NCBI GenBank assembly: GCA_002730975.1
Contig: PCBO01000036.1
Coordinates: forward strand, 46,124-81,742
DNA: 35,619 nt
Reading direction: 5' to 3'
Source of the DNA: Opitutia bacterium
Lineage (GTDB): Bacteria; Verrucomicrobiota; Verrucomicrobiia; Opitutales; Seribacteraceae
Made by a program: the position numbers and the translations under genes. Positions 25,099 to 33,959 of the stretch are shown piece by piece. The notes beneath the pieces were generated by a model. That model had not been told where the DNA came from. It saw only the letters and a list, made by a program, of their open reading frames with translations, and searched no databases. How positions within the stretch are numbered: the stretch's first letter is position 1; the number at the start of each line of letters is the position of its first letter.

Positions 25099-26931
25099 AT
25101 GATTCATACTCCTGAGCAATTCACCGTCGTCGGCATTCTTGTGGCAACCTTTGTTCTTTTCGCCAGAAACAAATGGAGGCACGACGTCGTCGCAGTTATT
25201 TCTCTCGTCCTGTTGGTAACTGCGGATCTCATATTGGAATTTGCGTTGGGAAGAGTTTCAGCCTTGGTCAAGGATCCAGGAAATCTCTTGTCGGGTTTTG
25301 GTCATCCAGCCGTGCTCACGGTGGGAGCAGTACTGGTCATCAGTCGCGCCCTACGCAACGCGGGTGTCGTGGATATCATCGCCCGCAGCATTCTTCCCTT
25401 AACCAAAAGTGAGTCCGGTCACATCTTTTCGCTCTCGACAGTGGTTATGGTTTGTTCGGCCTTCATGAACAACGTCGGAGCTCTTGCCCTGATGCTTCCG
25501 GTCGCCCTGCGTACGGCAGCGGAACGGGCACGCCCCCCCGGAATGATTCTCATGCCCTTGGCCTTCGCAAGTATTCTCGGCGGCATGATGACCATGATTG
25601 GAACTCCTCCCAACATCATCATCGCAACCATGCGGGCAGAACTCATCCCGAATGCACAACCATACGGTCTCTTCGACTTTTCTCCCGTTGGCGCGGTGGT
25701 GGCGATTGCGGGCGTAGCCTTCGTAGCCTTGATCGGTTGGCGTCTTATACCAAAAGCCTCGCGAACAAAACCCGGGGGGCAGGCCCTTTTTCGAATCAAC
25801 GAATACGTTACCGAATTACGCGTCCCCGAGGAATGCGGCTTGATTGGTCAAACCGTGGGAGAATTCGCCAAGGAACTCGGACAAAAACTGGAACTCATAG
25901 GTTTCGTTAATAAGGACGACAAGGTGGTCACAGTCGATCCCGACGGAGTCCTCGAAGCCGGCAACCGTTTTCTCGCAAAGGCCGACCCCGTGGACCTACA
26001 GGAAGTCCTCGACCTCCACGGGTTACGGCTTGCCAAGGAAATCCGCAAACGAATCGACAATTTCGAAAGCGACGACCTCGGTTACCTCGAGGCCATCGTC
26101 TCCAGAGGCTCGCTGCTTGAAGGGCGCGGACGCTCTTACCTCCGTCGACGAATGGGGCGCGGTGTAGTACTTCTCGCCATCGCCAGACAGGGTGAACCTA
26201 TTCGCAAGCGCCTCGACAAGGTCGTTTTTAGGGTCGGTGACGTTCTACTCCTTCACGGCGATGCAGAGACCATGGACGATCGCGTCGCCACCCTCAACTT
26301 GCTTCCTCTAGCCGAACGAGAAGTGAACGTCGGATCCTTCCAAAAGGCAGGACTTGCTTTGCTTGTGTTCGCGGCGGCAATCGGCCTAAGCGCTGCAGGC
26401 GTTCTCCCCATGACGATCGCCTTCGTAGGAGCCGCATTAGCCTATGTCCTTCTAGGTATCCTGCCTACACGAGACATATATCGTGAAATCGACTGGCCCG
26501 TAATCGTTCTCCTCGCCGCCATGATGCCTCTCAGTCAAGCCCTGCGAGACACGGGTTGCGCCGAACTCGTGGCCAAACAAATGGCGCTGTCCGCCAGCTC
26601 CTTTCCTCATTGGGTGATAATCGCCATCGTAATGGGCGTAACCATGTGCTTGTCGGATGTCATCAACAACGCAGCCACCGCGCTCATCATGGCCCCCATA
26701 GCCGCGGGTATCGCAATCGCCATGAACCTAAATCCCGACCCCTTCCTCATGTCCGTGGCAGTGGGAGCATCCTGCGCCTTCCTCACTCCCATCGGCCACC
26801 AGTGCAACGCCCTAGTCCTTGGCCCGGGCGGTTATCGCTTCGGAGACTACTGGAGAATGGGCCTTCCGCTGGAAATCATGATTCTGGCCGCCGGCACCCC
26901 CTTGATCTTGAACTTCTGGCCCTTGACCTAA
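25099..26931 (+). CDS. SLC13/DASS-type permease with two RCK_C (TrkA-C) domains
   Basis: 610 residues from ATG 25099 (GTG at 25090 is an in-frame alternative). It is an inner-membrane transporter of the DASS or ArsB/NhaD-like superfamily, with about 11-12 predicted helices. The two pseudo-symmetric halves each carry the substrate-loop signature: FMNNVGALALMLPVAL with GTPPNIIIATM in the first, and LSDVINNAATALIMAPIA with a TPIGHQCNALVLGPGGY stretch in the second. Between the halves lie two RCK_C domains (about 233-310 and 327-404) that could sense a ligand. Members move sulfate, di/tricarboxylates or other anions with sodium. The substrate cannot be read from sequence. The gene is followed 80 bases later by the GH42-like gene on the same strand. 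Confidence 0.92.
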   Translation: MIHTPEQFTVVGILVATFVLFARNKWRHDVVAVISLVLLVTADLILEFALGRVSALVKDPGNLLSGFGHPAVLTVGAVLVISRALRNAGVVDIIARSILPLTKSESGHIFSLSTVVMVCSAFMNNVGALALMLPVALRTAAERARPPGMILMPLAFASILGGMMTMIGTPPNIIIATMRAELIPNAQPYGLFDFSPVGAVVAIAGVAFVALIGWRLIPKASRTKPGGQALFRINEYVTELRVPEECGLIGQTVGEFAKELGQKLELIGFVNKDDKVVTVDPDGVLEAGNRFLAKADPVDLQEVLDLHGLRLAKEIRKRIDNFESDDLGYLEAIVSRGSLLEGRGRSYLRRRMGRGVVLLAIARQGEPIRKRLDKVVFRVGDVLLLHGDAETMDDRVATLNLLPLAEREVNVGSFQKAGLALLVFAAAIGLSAAGVLPMTIAFVGAALAYVLLGILPTRDIYREIDWPVIVLLAAMMPLSQALRDTGCAELVAKQMALSASSFPHWVIIAIVMGVTMCLSDVINNAATALIMAPIAAGIAIAMNLNPDPFLMSVAVGASCAFLTPIGHQCNALVLGPGGYRFGDYWRMGLPLEIMILAAGTPLILNFWPLT

Positions 26932-26937
26932 AGGGCC
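26918..26937 (+). terminator. Hairpin overlapping the permease stop codon
   Basis: A perfect 7-base stem (26918-26924 with 26931-26937) and a 6-base loop, with the TAA stop lying in the loop and stem. A run of six T follows about 11 bases later. It is too loosely spaced for a textbook terminator and may only partly separate the two genes. Confidence 0.3.
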
Positions 26938-27011
26938 TTCCGCAACTCTTTTTTCTAGTAAACCCTCTCCGGGGCTTGGCAAAACTCGGAATTTATCCCA
27001 CAACTCAAGGG

Positions 27012-30000
27012 ATGAATCTTTTACTTTTACCGTTGGTTGCTATGCTTCCAATGCTCACTTTCGAATCTTTCGCATCGGAAGTCACTCCCCGATCATACAG
27101 AGACGACTTACCCGCGAGCCCGGCCCCCGACGGCAACCTTTACCTGGAAGCCGAGGAGTTCAAACCCTCCCTCGGCGATAAATCCGGATGGCAACCCAAG
27201 AAATGGGGGGAAAACTATTACGCCGCCTCCTTCGCCAACTGCTTTCTCAGTCGGCAAGCGTTTCTCGGCGCCGCCCCTCAAGCCCATCGGGCTTCAGCTT
27301 CCATGAACATAACGGTTAAGGAAAGTGGAAAATATCACGTCCTCGTCCGCTACGAAGCGGCTTATCGGTTTTCCACGGAATTTCGCATAAGAATCGAGCA
27401 GGGAGGGAAAAAAGTCTTCGACCGTCTATACGGTTCCCGAAAGAACCTCAAGATCTGGGCGTTCTCCCAAAAGCTGAAAGCCGATCACAAATGGAGTTGG
27501 GGAGCCACCGAGAACATTGTCTGGGAGGGCCACGATGCCTTCGTGAACCTAAAGCCCGGCAAGGCCACCATCACCTTGCTGGCCGATAAGCAACCCGAAC
27601 CGGCCGCCAAGCGAAACCTAGATCTCGTCATGCTCACCCGCGACCTCGAGGAAGTCGCAAAACGAATCGAGAAGGAACGCTACCTGCCGCTCGACGGCCT
27701 TCTCACGCAACAAGGAGACGTTTCTCTAAGGGTCAAAAACCTCGGTAAGGAAGCAGTGACGGTAACGGCCAAGAACGGCACCGAGCACTCCCCCTACTGG
27801 GTGCACATGCGATCATGGAAGCCCCTTAAATTGCTAGTCGACCCGGGGAAAACAACCGATTGGCAGGAAGTCGGGCATCTCCTGGACACCATGAACGATG
27901 GACAATGGGCCTTACGCCTCAAGCCGGCAGGCAAGGTCGCCGTGGAAGTGGGGGCAGTGGATGCCCGAGGAAAGCGCAGCCTCATCGGAAAGTTCGAGAC
28001 CACGGGCGAAACCCTCAACCTCGCATACTTCGGAGACACCCGGTATTCTCGCAAAATCATTCGTGAGCGCGACGTCGCCTTCGATCTTCTCGCCAACCTC
28101 GAAAAGTTACCCAAGCACGGCAAACTTCCCACCCAATGCATCACTTATGCCCTCACCTTTCGCACGGGGCTCGATCCCGCCTACGACAAGGCCGTCGATC
28201 GCTTTCAAAAACTCTTCGGCATCACCCGGACAAACGACACCTCGGGACGCGGTTCGAGGATTGACGGTTATACCGACGTTCGAGGCGTGCCTACCCCAAA
28301 ACTGGAAGAACATTGCAAAACCAAGCTTGCAGACAGGGCGAACAAGATGGCCACGATCAGCCTCGGCGATGAGATCGGCCTGCCCCGCCCTCGCGGAACC
28401 GAAGCCACCGAGGGCTTTCGAGCCTACGCCAAACGGAAAAAGCTCAAGCCGACCGAACTCGCGCCGGGAGCTAAAAACTGGGAATCCATTTCCTATGACG
28501 TCTCCGACGAGGCGAAAACCGACAGGCCCGGACTCTTCTACTGGTCCAAGCGTTACCTGCATCACCACGGAATTCAAAAGATCAAGGAAAGAACCGACAT
28601 CCTCCGAAAACACCTTCCAAACGCCGGCATCGGAGCCAACTACTCCCCTCACTATCCCGCCGAGCACAGGTATTTGGGCGAGGTTCACAAGTGGGTGAAC
28701 GTCTTTCGAGCCGAAGGCATGACCCAGCCATGGAGCGAGGACTATATCTTCCAAATGCCCGTGGCCTCCATGCAACTGAACAACCTGAATCTCGACCTGC
28801 TCAGCGCCGGCGTTCGGGGAAAGCCCGAGCAGAAAATTCACTATTACTGCATGGCCCACTGGCCGAATAATCGTCCGGACACCTGGAGACGTCTCTTCTA
28901 CGGGGCCCTCGGGCACGGCATGCAGATCGTAAACCTCTTCGAGTTCCGGCCCGTGCAGGCGGCTTACACCGAAAACTACGTAAACAATTTCGACAACTAT
29001 GCCACCGTCCTCACGGGATTCCGAGAACTCGGACTGTTCGAGGACATCGTATGGAACGGTCGCCCCCGCCCTGCCCAAGCCGGCCTCTGGTTTAGTGAAA
29101 CGGGAGACGTCTGGGGAGATTCCATGGGCTCGTTCGCGGCAGGCAAGCGCTCCCTCTACCTCGCCATACGTCACGCCCAGACGCCCCTCGACTTTCTCGT
29201 GGAGGCCGACGCCCTCGACGGCATCCTCGCCAAGTACAAAGTCCTCTATCTCGCCGACAAGCACGTCTCCCGGGCCGCATCCTCCAAAATAGCCGCATGG
29301 GTGAAGGCGGGCGGACGTCTGTTCGCCACCGCCGGGGCGGGAACCCTAGACGAGTACGATCGGCCCAACGAAATTCTTCTTCCTCTCCTAGGTATCGAAG
29401 TAAAAGGAATCGAAGAACCCGATGGCGCCCAGATCGACATGATCCGCCAGGACATGGCCTTCACCAAGCCCATTGCGGAAACTAGTTGGGACGGCGCCAA
29501 GCTTCCCGTCCTGTCCGTAAGGGCAAAACTGAAAGCAAAAGGCGGCGAAGTCCTCGCAAAATTTTCGAACGGCTCTCCCGCCGTCATCCGCTCCACGCCC
29601 GGCAAAGGTGAAACCCTGTCGTGCGCCTTCCTGCCGGGCCTCTCCTACTATCATGGTTCCGTCCCGCTTATCCCCGCCGACCGTTCAAGCGCCGCCGATT
29701 CCCTCAGCCACTTTCACCCCACCGATCTCCACACAGCGGTCCGCGAGCTCATCGCCCGCCCCGCTCGCGATCTCCCCCGCCCCGTCACCTGCTCCGAGCC
29801 CCTAGTAGAGTCCTGCATCGTGGAAACGAAAACCGCCTCTGTCATCACTCTCGCAAACTGGAGCAAAGGCCCGGTCAAGAACTTGAAAGTGAAACTGGCC
29901 GGAAAATTCCCCAATAAAAAAATCACCCGGGCCAGCGGTAAACCGCTAAAAGTCGAAAAGGAAAAGGATGGTCTGACTCTCATCCTAGAGCTCGAAGTAG

Positions 30001-30023
30001 CCGACGCCGTCATCCTGCGCTGA
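27012..30023 (+). CDS. Large secreted protein with a GH42-like layout, putative glycoside hydrolase
   Basis: 1003 residues from ATG 27012, chosen because it opens a clear signal peptide (MNLLLLPLVAMLPMLTFESFA). The open frame extends upstream to 26556 but that part overlaps the permease. Residues about 35-210 look like a carbohydrate-binding beta-sandwich (YLEAEEFKP at the start). Residues about 340-690 resemble a TIM barrel, with SLGDEIGLP (E454) and WSEDYIF (E576) as candidate catalytic acids. Residues about 720-870 resemble the GATase-like trimerisation domain of GH42 beta-galactosidases (YKVLYLADKHVS, AAWVKAGGRLFATAGAGTLDEY). A small C-terminal beta domain ends the protein. It is probably periplasmic or extracellular and acts on a glycan. 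Catalytic assignment is inference; the family could be new. Confidence 0.75.
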   Translation: MNLLLLPLVAMLPMLTFESFASEVTPRSYRDDLPASPAPDGNLYLEAEEFKPSLGDKSGWQPKKWGENYYAASFANCFLSRQAFLGAAPQAHRASASMNITVKESGKYHVLVRYEAAYRFSTEFRIRIEQGGKKVFDRLYGSRKNLKIWAFSQKLKADHKWSWGATENIVWEGHDAFVNLKPGKATITLLADKQPEPAAKRNLDLVMLTRDLEEVAKRIEKERYLPLDGLLTQQGDVSLRVKNLGKEAVTVTAKNGTEHSPYWVHMRSWKPLKLLVDPGKTTDWQEVGHLLDTMNDGQWALRLKPAGKVAVEVGAVDARGKRSLIGKFETTGETLNLAYFGDTRYSRKIIRERDVAFDLLANLEKLPKHGKLPTQCITYALTFRTGLDPAYDKAVDRFQKLFGITRTNDTSGRGSRIDGYTDVRGVPTPKLEEHCKTKLADRANKMATISLGDEIGLPRPRGTEATEGFRAYAKRKKLKPTELAPGAKNWESISYDVSDEAKTDRPGLFYWSKRYLHHHGIQKIKERTDILRKHLPNAGIGANYSPHYPAEHRYLGEVHKWVNVFRAEGMTQPWSEDYIFQMPVASMQLNNLNLDLLSAGVRGKPEQKIHYYCMAHWPNNRPDTWRRLFYGALGHGMQIVNLFEFRPVQAAYTENYVNNFDNYATVLTGFRELGLFEDIVWNGRPRPAQAGLWFSETGDVWGDSMGSFAAGKRSLYLAIRHAQTPLDFLVEADALDGILAKYKVLYLADKHVSRAASSKIAAWVKAGGRLFATAGAGTLDEYDRPNEILLPLLGIEVKGIEEPDGAQIDMIRQDMAFTKPIAETSWDGAKLPVLSVRAKLKAKGGEVLAKFSNGSPAVIRSTPGKGETLSCAFLPGLSYYHGSVPLIPADRSSAADSLSHFHPTDLHTAVRELIARPARDLPRPVTCSEPLVESCIVETKTASVITLANWSKGPVKNLKVKLAGKFPNKKITRASGKPLKVEKEKDGLTLILELEVADAVILR

Positions 30024-30138
30024 AAGGAGAAACGGTGAACTCCTAAGCAACCTTATGGCGTTCAGTCGAAGATCGAGGAGATGATGTCCCTACTCGACAT
30101 CTTGGCGAAAACCCCAGTTATGGTTTCGCCGGCGCCGA

Positions 30139-30221
30139 CGTGGCAATCCAGTCCGGACCGTTGTAAGCGCTGCCCTATGCTTCCGTTAGATTGCCGCGTC
30201 GCTTACGCTCCTCGCAATGAC
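30139..30221. repeat. Palindromic intergenic repeat, copy 1 (left arm incomplete)
   Basis: Contains CGTGGCAATCCA (30139-30150), CGCTGCCCTATG (near 30168-30179), GATTGCCGCGTC (30189-30200) and CTCCTCGCAATGAC (30208-30221). The same blocks in the same order occur in copy 2 at 30775-30883. The outer left arm CATTGCGAG is missing here. The type recalls the widespread CATTGCGAGG/GGCAATCC repeats of many bacterial genomes. Confidence 0.75.
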
Positions 30222-30272
30222 AGAGTGGGGATAGGGTGAGAGGGAAGGTAGAATACCTTACAAGAAACTAGC

Positions 30273-30479
30273 TTAAAGTTCGTCTTCTTCGAGTTCAGCC
30301 AGTTTCATGAGATGTCGCAAGAGTCCGGACTTAAGTGGTTTGTTACCATGAACGGGAACGGTAATGCGTTCACGTCTGCCGGGCATTCCGAAGATATGGT
30401 GACTACCGTTAATTCTTCGAAGGTTCCACCCCTTCTTGGTCAACAAGGAGGCAAGTCGCTTACCGGAAACTTGCTTCAC
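30273..30479 (-). CDS. hicA: HicA-type mRNA interferase toxin
   Basis: 68 residues from GTG 30479, chosen because it overlaps the hicB stop as GTGA and matches the usual HicA length; a longer frame reaches 30545 but lies inside hicB. The sequence shows the double-stranded-RNA-binding-like fold of HicA: SGKRLASLLTKKGW, then INGSHHIF with the catalytic histidine (H27), then ITVPVHGNKPLKSGLL. HicA cleaves mRNA and is neutralised by HicB. The C-terminus is acidic (LAELEEDEL). Confidence 0.88.
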   Translation of the reverse strand: MKQVSGKRLASLLTKKGWNLRRINGSHHIFGMPGRRERITVPVHGNKPLKSGLLRHLMKLAELEEDEL

Positions 30480-30685
30480 AAGGCGAACTCGAGCACCTCG
30501 GAACCAGCCGAAAGTTCTCCTTCGTCCTGAGAGGCTTCGAGCCAACCTATGGCGGCTTCCTTGAGGTGTTCCAGCAATTCTTCCTGAGTCTCCCCTTGGC
30601 TAACGCAACCGGGCAAGGCAGGCACCTCACCCCAAAAGCCTCCTTCTTCGGCAGGTCGTACAATCGCTTTAAAAACCATACCCAT
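30476..30685 (-). CDS. hicB: HicB-type antitoxin
   Basis: 69 residues from ATG 30685, with GGAA 8 bases upstream; ATG 30679 and a TTG at 30754 are alternatives. The HicB partial RNase H-like fold is visible: MVFKAIVRPAEEGGFWGEV, then PALPGCVSQGETQEELLEHLKEAAIGWLE. No C-terminal DNA-binding (RHH or HTH) domain is present, so it belongs to the short HicB type. The order is antitoxin first, then toxin, with a four-base overlap. The pair lies between two palindromic repeats. Confidence 0.88.
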   Translation of the reverse strand: MGMVFKAIVRPAEEGGFWGEVPALPGCVSQGETQEELLEHLKEAAIGWLEASQDEGELSAGSEVLEFAL

Positions 30686-30774
30686 AGGATGTTCCGGCAA
30701 CTCCAAAAAGTCAAACTCAGGCTTGTTGGATTTCGCGTCGGCGCTTCTCGACAATGCTCGTTTCTCCCTTTTTT

Positions 30775-30883
30775 GTCATTGCGAGCCCTTCAGGGCGTGG
30801 CAATCCAGATGGGTCTTGGTGGACGCTGCCCTATGGTTCCGCATGGATTGCCGCGTCGGGGCTGTGCCCCTCCTCGCAATGAA
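30775..30883. repeat. Palindromic intergenic repeat, copy 2 (complete)
   Basis: Nested inverted repeats. Outer arms are GTCATTGCGAG (30775-30785) and CTCGCAATGA (30873-30882). Inner arms are CGTGGCAATCC (30796-30806) and GGATTGCCGCG (30845-30855, one mismatch). The centre contains CGCTGCCCTATG, also present in copy 1. It lies between the GSDH gene end and hicB. Confidence 0.85.
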
Positions 30884-30929
30884 AAGGCAGGGGGGGAATT
30901 TACTTTCGGAGGAGAAGGTGCCGGCGTCG

Positions 30930-33900
30930 CTAGGGTTTCATTTCTGCTATCCATCGGCGGATTAGGCCGGCGCCGAATTCGTCCACTTTCTTTCGGCCGA
31001 TCAGGGGCATTTGCCCGGGCCCGACAAGGGTCATGCGATGGAGGAGGACGGAGCGATCCGGCTTGCCTCGCGATACGAGTCGGGCGTCGCGGATGCCGAA
31101 GTCGAGGTGCTTGGGCTTGAGGTCGAAAAGTTCCCGCTTGTCGGGCCCTACGTCGTGAGAGAGGTTGATCATGGCGTTGCCCCCGCCTGCGCCCACGTGG
31201 CAGTTGGCGCAGTTGGCCTGAAGGTAGGAACGAGCCCGGGCGTCGAGCGGCGCGGTTTCGTCAAGAGGGTCTGCTTGGCGGACATAGGCGGAGGAAGAAG
31301 GAGTACGAACCAGACGATCCGAACGAGCGTGCGGATAGGGACGATCACCGCCGAAGAGTTCTTTTACACGGTCTTTCACGCCATCCAGAACCTCGGGTAA
31401 TTGGCGACGCTCGTGGTCTTCCTTTTGCAAGAGCTCGTTGCGGAGGGCGCTTCGGGTTTCGCCGGACCAGTCGTCGCTCAGGAGGCTGAGTCGATCGAGG
31501 ACGCGCAACTGGTTGTCGACAGCCTGCGGATAGGGATGATCGCGATTCATTTGCAGGGTATTCATGCCGAGAGCGAACCCTGCGGCCCGGGAGTGGCAGA
31601 ACATGCACTCGGCCCGACCGGCGTGGCGCCACGCTTGCTTGCGCATGCCACCGGGGCCTGAGATTGACAGCGCGACCTCCTCGCCGCCTTCGCCGACGAG
31701 GTCGGCATCGGTTCCGGAATCGTTCCACTTGTAAACGTAGGCCGCCCAGTCACCGTCCTGCAAGGTGAGCACTTGGGTTTCCACGGGACGTGCGCTATCG
31801 GGCCCGGGAAAGGAGAGAGTCTTGAGGAGCACTACGCCCTCGGGCAATTTCCAAACGCCCCGCTTGCCAAACCCGATGGGCACGGTGGAAAGCTCGCCGG
31901 ATTCATCGGGGAAGGCAGGCAGGGCAAGAGCCCGACTTTGCTTGGCACCATCCGCCCACTGCTCGGCATTCACGGAGTAGGCCAGAACGCCGGGAGCGAG
32001 TATGCGCTCGGGCAGGTTGGAAAACAGCCCGGTGGCGGACAAGGTTTTCGGGAAAGCGTTGTCCTTGGCGTCGGGGGGCGTGGGAACGAGACGGTGGATG
32101 GCGCCTCCCGCCTTGCGCTCGCCATGGTCGAGTACGAGGAGCTCGCCCCGTGAGTCCAGATTGAAGTCGGTTATCTTGAGGGAGGTGTCGGCCAACTCGA
32201 CAGGGATGGTCGCAGTTTTGCCGTCGTGGCTCGCAGCCCAGATCTTGCCCGTGGAGTAATCTCCGTAGAGGTAACTGCCCTTCAGCTTCGGGAGGGCTTT
32301 CCCCCGATAAACGATGCCTCCGGTGAGAGAGCGCGACTCGGCATGCGAATGCTCGAAAATCGGTTTGCTCACGGGAGTCGGGCCGAGCTTGCGCCCGGGG
32401 TAAAAGGGGCGACTGCCCTCGTAGGCGCTCCAACCGTAGTTGGCCCCTTTGGTCACAAAGTAGACCTGTTCCCATAGATCCTGCCCGTTGTTGCCCACCC
32501 ATACGTGACCAGTGACATCGTCGACGTCTATGCGCCACGGGTTGCGCAACCCGTAGGCCCATGTTTCGGGGGCGAAACCAGCTTTACCCACGAACGGGTT
32601 GTCCGCGGGTACGGAGTAGGGTTTCCCGTCGGCGGGCTTGTCGACGTCGATACGAAGAAGCTTGGCATGGAGACCATCCGTGCGCTGACCGTTGAGGAGA
32701 ACGTCGGAATCAGTGGAACCGTCGCCCGTGGTGACGTAGAGATAGCCGTCGGGCCCAAAGTCGATGGCGCCGCCGTTGTGCCCGTCTCCATCCCAAGAGA
32801 GAAAGACGACTTCGGAATCGGGATCGATGACGTAGGTGGAAGGGTCGAGACGAAAGCGAGAAATCCGAGTGGCCTCTCCGTCGTTCCAACCGATGAAGAG
32901 GTAACCGTTTTCGGCGAAACGCGGATGGAAGGCAAAATCGTAGGCCGTGCCCTCTTGGCTCAGGACGAGCTCGAAGGTTTCGACATCGGGCTTGTCCTCG
33001 AAGCGAATGATCCGGGTGGGGCCGTACGCCTTGTCCTGAGTAATGGTGAGAAGCAGGTTGGCGTTGGGAATGGCCGCGGACGATATGGGCATGCCCAAAC
33101 CCTTTAATTTCGGATAAGCGTTTGCCGGAGCATAGAGCGGGGGTTTCCCAGGACGCCCCTTCAGTTGGATTCCCTTGACAGGAGGGAGGGAAGTAAGACC
33201 GAAGGGCCTCTCGGGGTGATCACCCTGCGGGCCCTCGAAAAGCAGGGGGAGGTAATCCTCGTATTGATGAAAGCTAAGCCGCTGCAAGGGCGCGTTGGAG
33301 GACAGGTCGGGACCATCGAAATCGACCGAATAATCGTAACGGCAGGCAGCGTATTTCCAAACGTCGCCTGCCCTCGGCCGACCACCTGCTCGAATGAAAT
33401 CGATCCACGGGATTTTGCCCTCCACGGCCCAGCCCTTGTCCTTGTCTGAAGTTTTGTTCAAGGTGCCTTCAAGCTTTACCGCCGTCTCGAGGTGAAAAGG
33501 AAAGTCTTTCTTCAAGCGGAGAAGATCACCGAAACCGCGTTGAGGGAAGTAAATATCCAAGACGACGTTGCGAGGATTGAACTCGAACTCGTAGTAACCG
33601 GAAAACCCGGCGGATGGCTTGAAGAAAAGTTCGAAGACGTCGTCGAACCAAAGATCGGCGTCGTGCTCGGTCTTTTCCGCAAAAAGGTCACCGTCCTCCA
33701 TGCGTGCGAAGAAGTAAAGGTTGTCTCGATCCCAGCAGAGCTTGGCCTCGGTCGAGGTGAGTGGCTTGCGCTTGGCGGGGTCCTTATCCCACGCCCGCTG
33801 AAAAGGCCCTACGCTTTGAGCGTTCTTCCAAGCGGGATCGTCGCCCTTGCCATCGATTGTCGGCGGGAGATAAGTCCAGCGGCAAATCGTAGGGTCGCCT

Positions 33901-33959
33901 GCCTCGGCCGGAACTCCGCAGAGGAATGAGAGGGCAAGAAAAGAGACCGCTTTTCTCAC
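30930..33959 (-). CDS. Secreted CBM9 - glucose/sorbosone dehydrogenase - diheme fusion protein
   Basis: 1009 residues, GTG start overlapping the preceding stop (GTGA). A signal peptide (MRKAVSFLALSFLCGVPAEAG) is followed by a CBM9-like domain (about 25-245: PPTIDGKGDDPAWKNA, DDVFELFF, YYEFEFNPRNVVLD). Residues about 285-620 are a glucose/sorbosone dehydrogenase six-bladed propeller (GSDH), with DGDGHNGGAIDFGPDGYLYV containing H394, the counterpart of the catalytic His of soluble PQQ glucose dehydrogenase, and AYGLRNPWRIDV. The C-terminal third (about 640-1009) resembles the TIGR03806 (HNE_0200) group and has two haem c motifs, CMFCH (785-789) and CANCH (917-921). It is probably a periplasmic PQQ-dependent sugar oxidase that passes electrons to its own haems. 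The substrate is unknown. Confidence 0.9.
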   Translation of the reverse strand: MRKAVSFLALSFLCGVPAEAGDPTICRWTYLPPTIDGKGDDPAWKNAQSVGPFQRAWDKDPAKRKPLTSTEAKLCWDRDNLYFFARMEDGDLFAEKTEHDADLWFDDVFELFFKPSAGFSGYYEFEFNPRNVVLDIYFPQRGFGDLLRLKKDFPFHLETAVKLEGTLNKTSDKDKGWAVEGKIPWIDFIRAGGRPRAGDVWKYAACRYDYSVDFDGPDLSSNAPLQRLSFHQYEDYLPLLFEGPQGDHPERPFGLTSLPPVKGIQLKGRPGKPPLYAPANAYPKLKGLGMPISSAAIPNANLLLTITQDKAYGPTRIIRFEDKPDVETFELVLSQEGTAYDFAFHPRFAENGYLFIGWNDGEATRISRFRLDPSTYVIDPDSEVVFLSWDGDGHNGGAIDFGPDGYLYVTTGDGSTDSDVLLNGQRTDGLHAKLLRIDVDKPADGKPYSVPADNPFVGKAGFAPETWAYGLRNPWRIDVDDVTGHVWVGNNGQDLWEQVYFVTKGANYGWSAYEGSRPFYPGRKLGPTPVSKPIFEHSHAESRSLTGGIVYRGKALPKLKGSYLYGDYSTGKIWAASHDGKTATIPVELADTSLKITDFNLDSRGELLVLDHGERKAGGAIHRLVPTPPDAKDNAFPKTLSATGLFSNLPERILAPGVLAYSVNAEQWADGAKQSRALALPAFPDESGELSTVPIGFGKRGVWKLPEGVVLLKTLSFPGPDSARPVETQVLTLQDGDWAAYVYKWNDSGTDADLVGEGGEEVALSISGPGGMRKQAWRHAGRAECMFCHSRAAGFALGMNTLQMNRDHPYPQAVDNQLRVLDRLSLLSDDWSGETRSALRNELLQKEDHERRQLPEVLDGVKDRVKELFGGDRPYPHARSDRLVRTPSSSAYVRQADPLDETAPLDARARSYLQANCANCHVGAGGGNAMINLSHDVGPDKRELFDLKPKHLDFGIRDARLVSRGKPDRSVLLHRMTLVGPGQMPLIGRKKVDEFGAGLIRRWIAEMKP

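Noticed and set aside
26556-27011. N-terminal extension of the GH42-like frame
   Set aside because: Overlaps the end of the permease in another frame; composition (Arg/His-rich) looks like shadow sequence and the signal peptide begins at 27012.
28107-29264. 385-codon minus-strand open frame
   Set aside because: Lies wholly inside the GH42-like gene on the opposite strand in GC-rich DNA where long antisense frames are expected; no recognisable motifs.
30139-30883. CRISPR or insertion-sequence origin of the repeats
   Set aside because: Only two diverged palindromic copies with no regular spacers and no transposase gene in the window.
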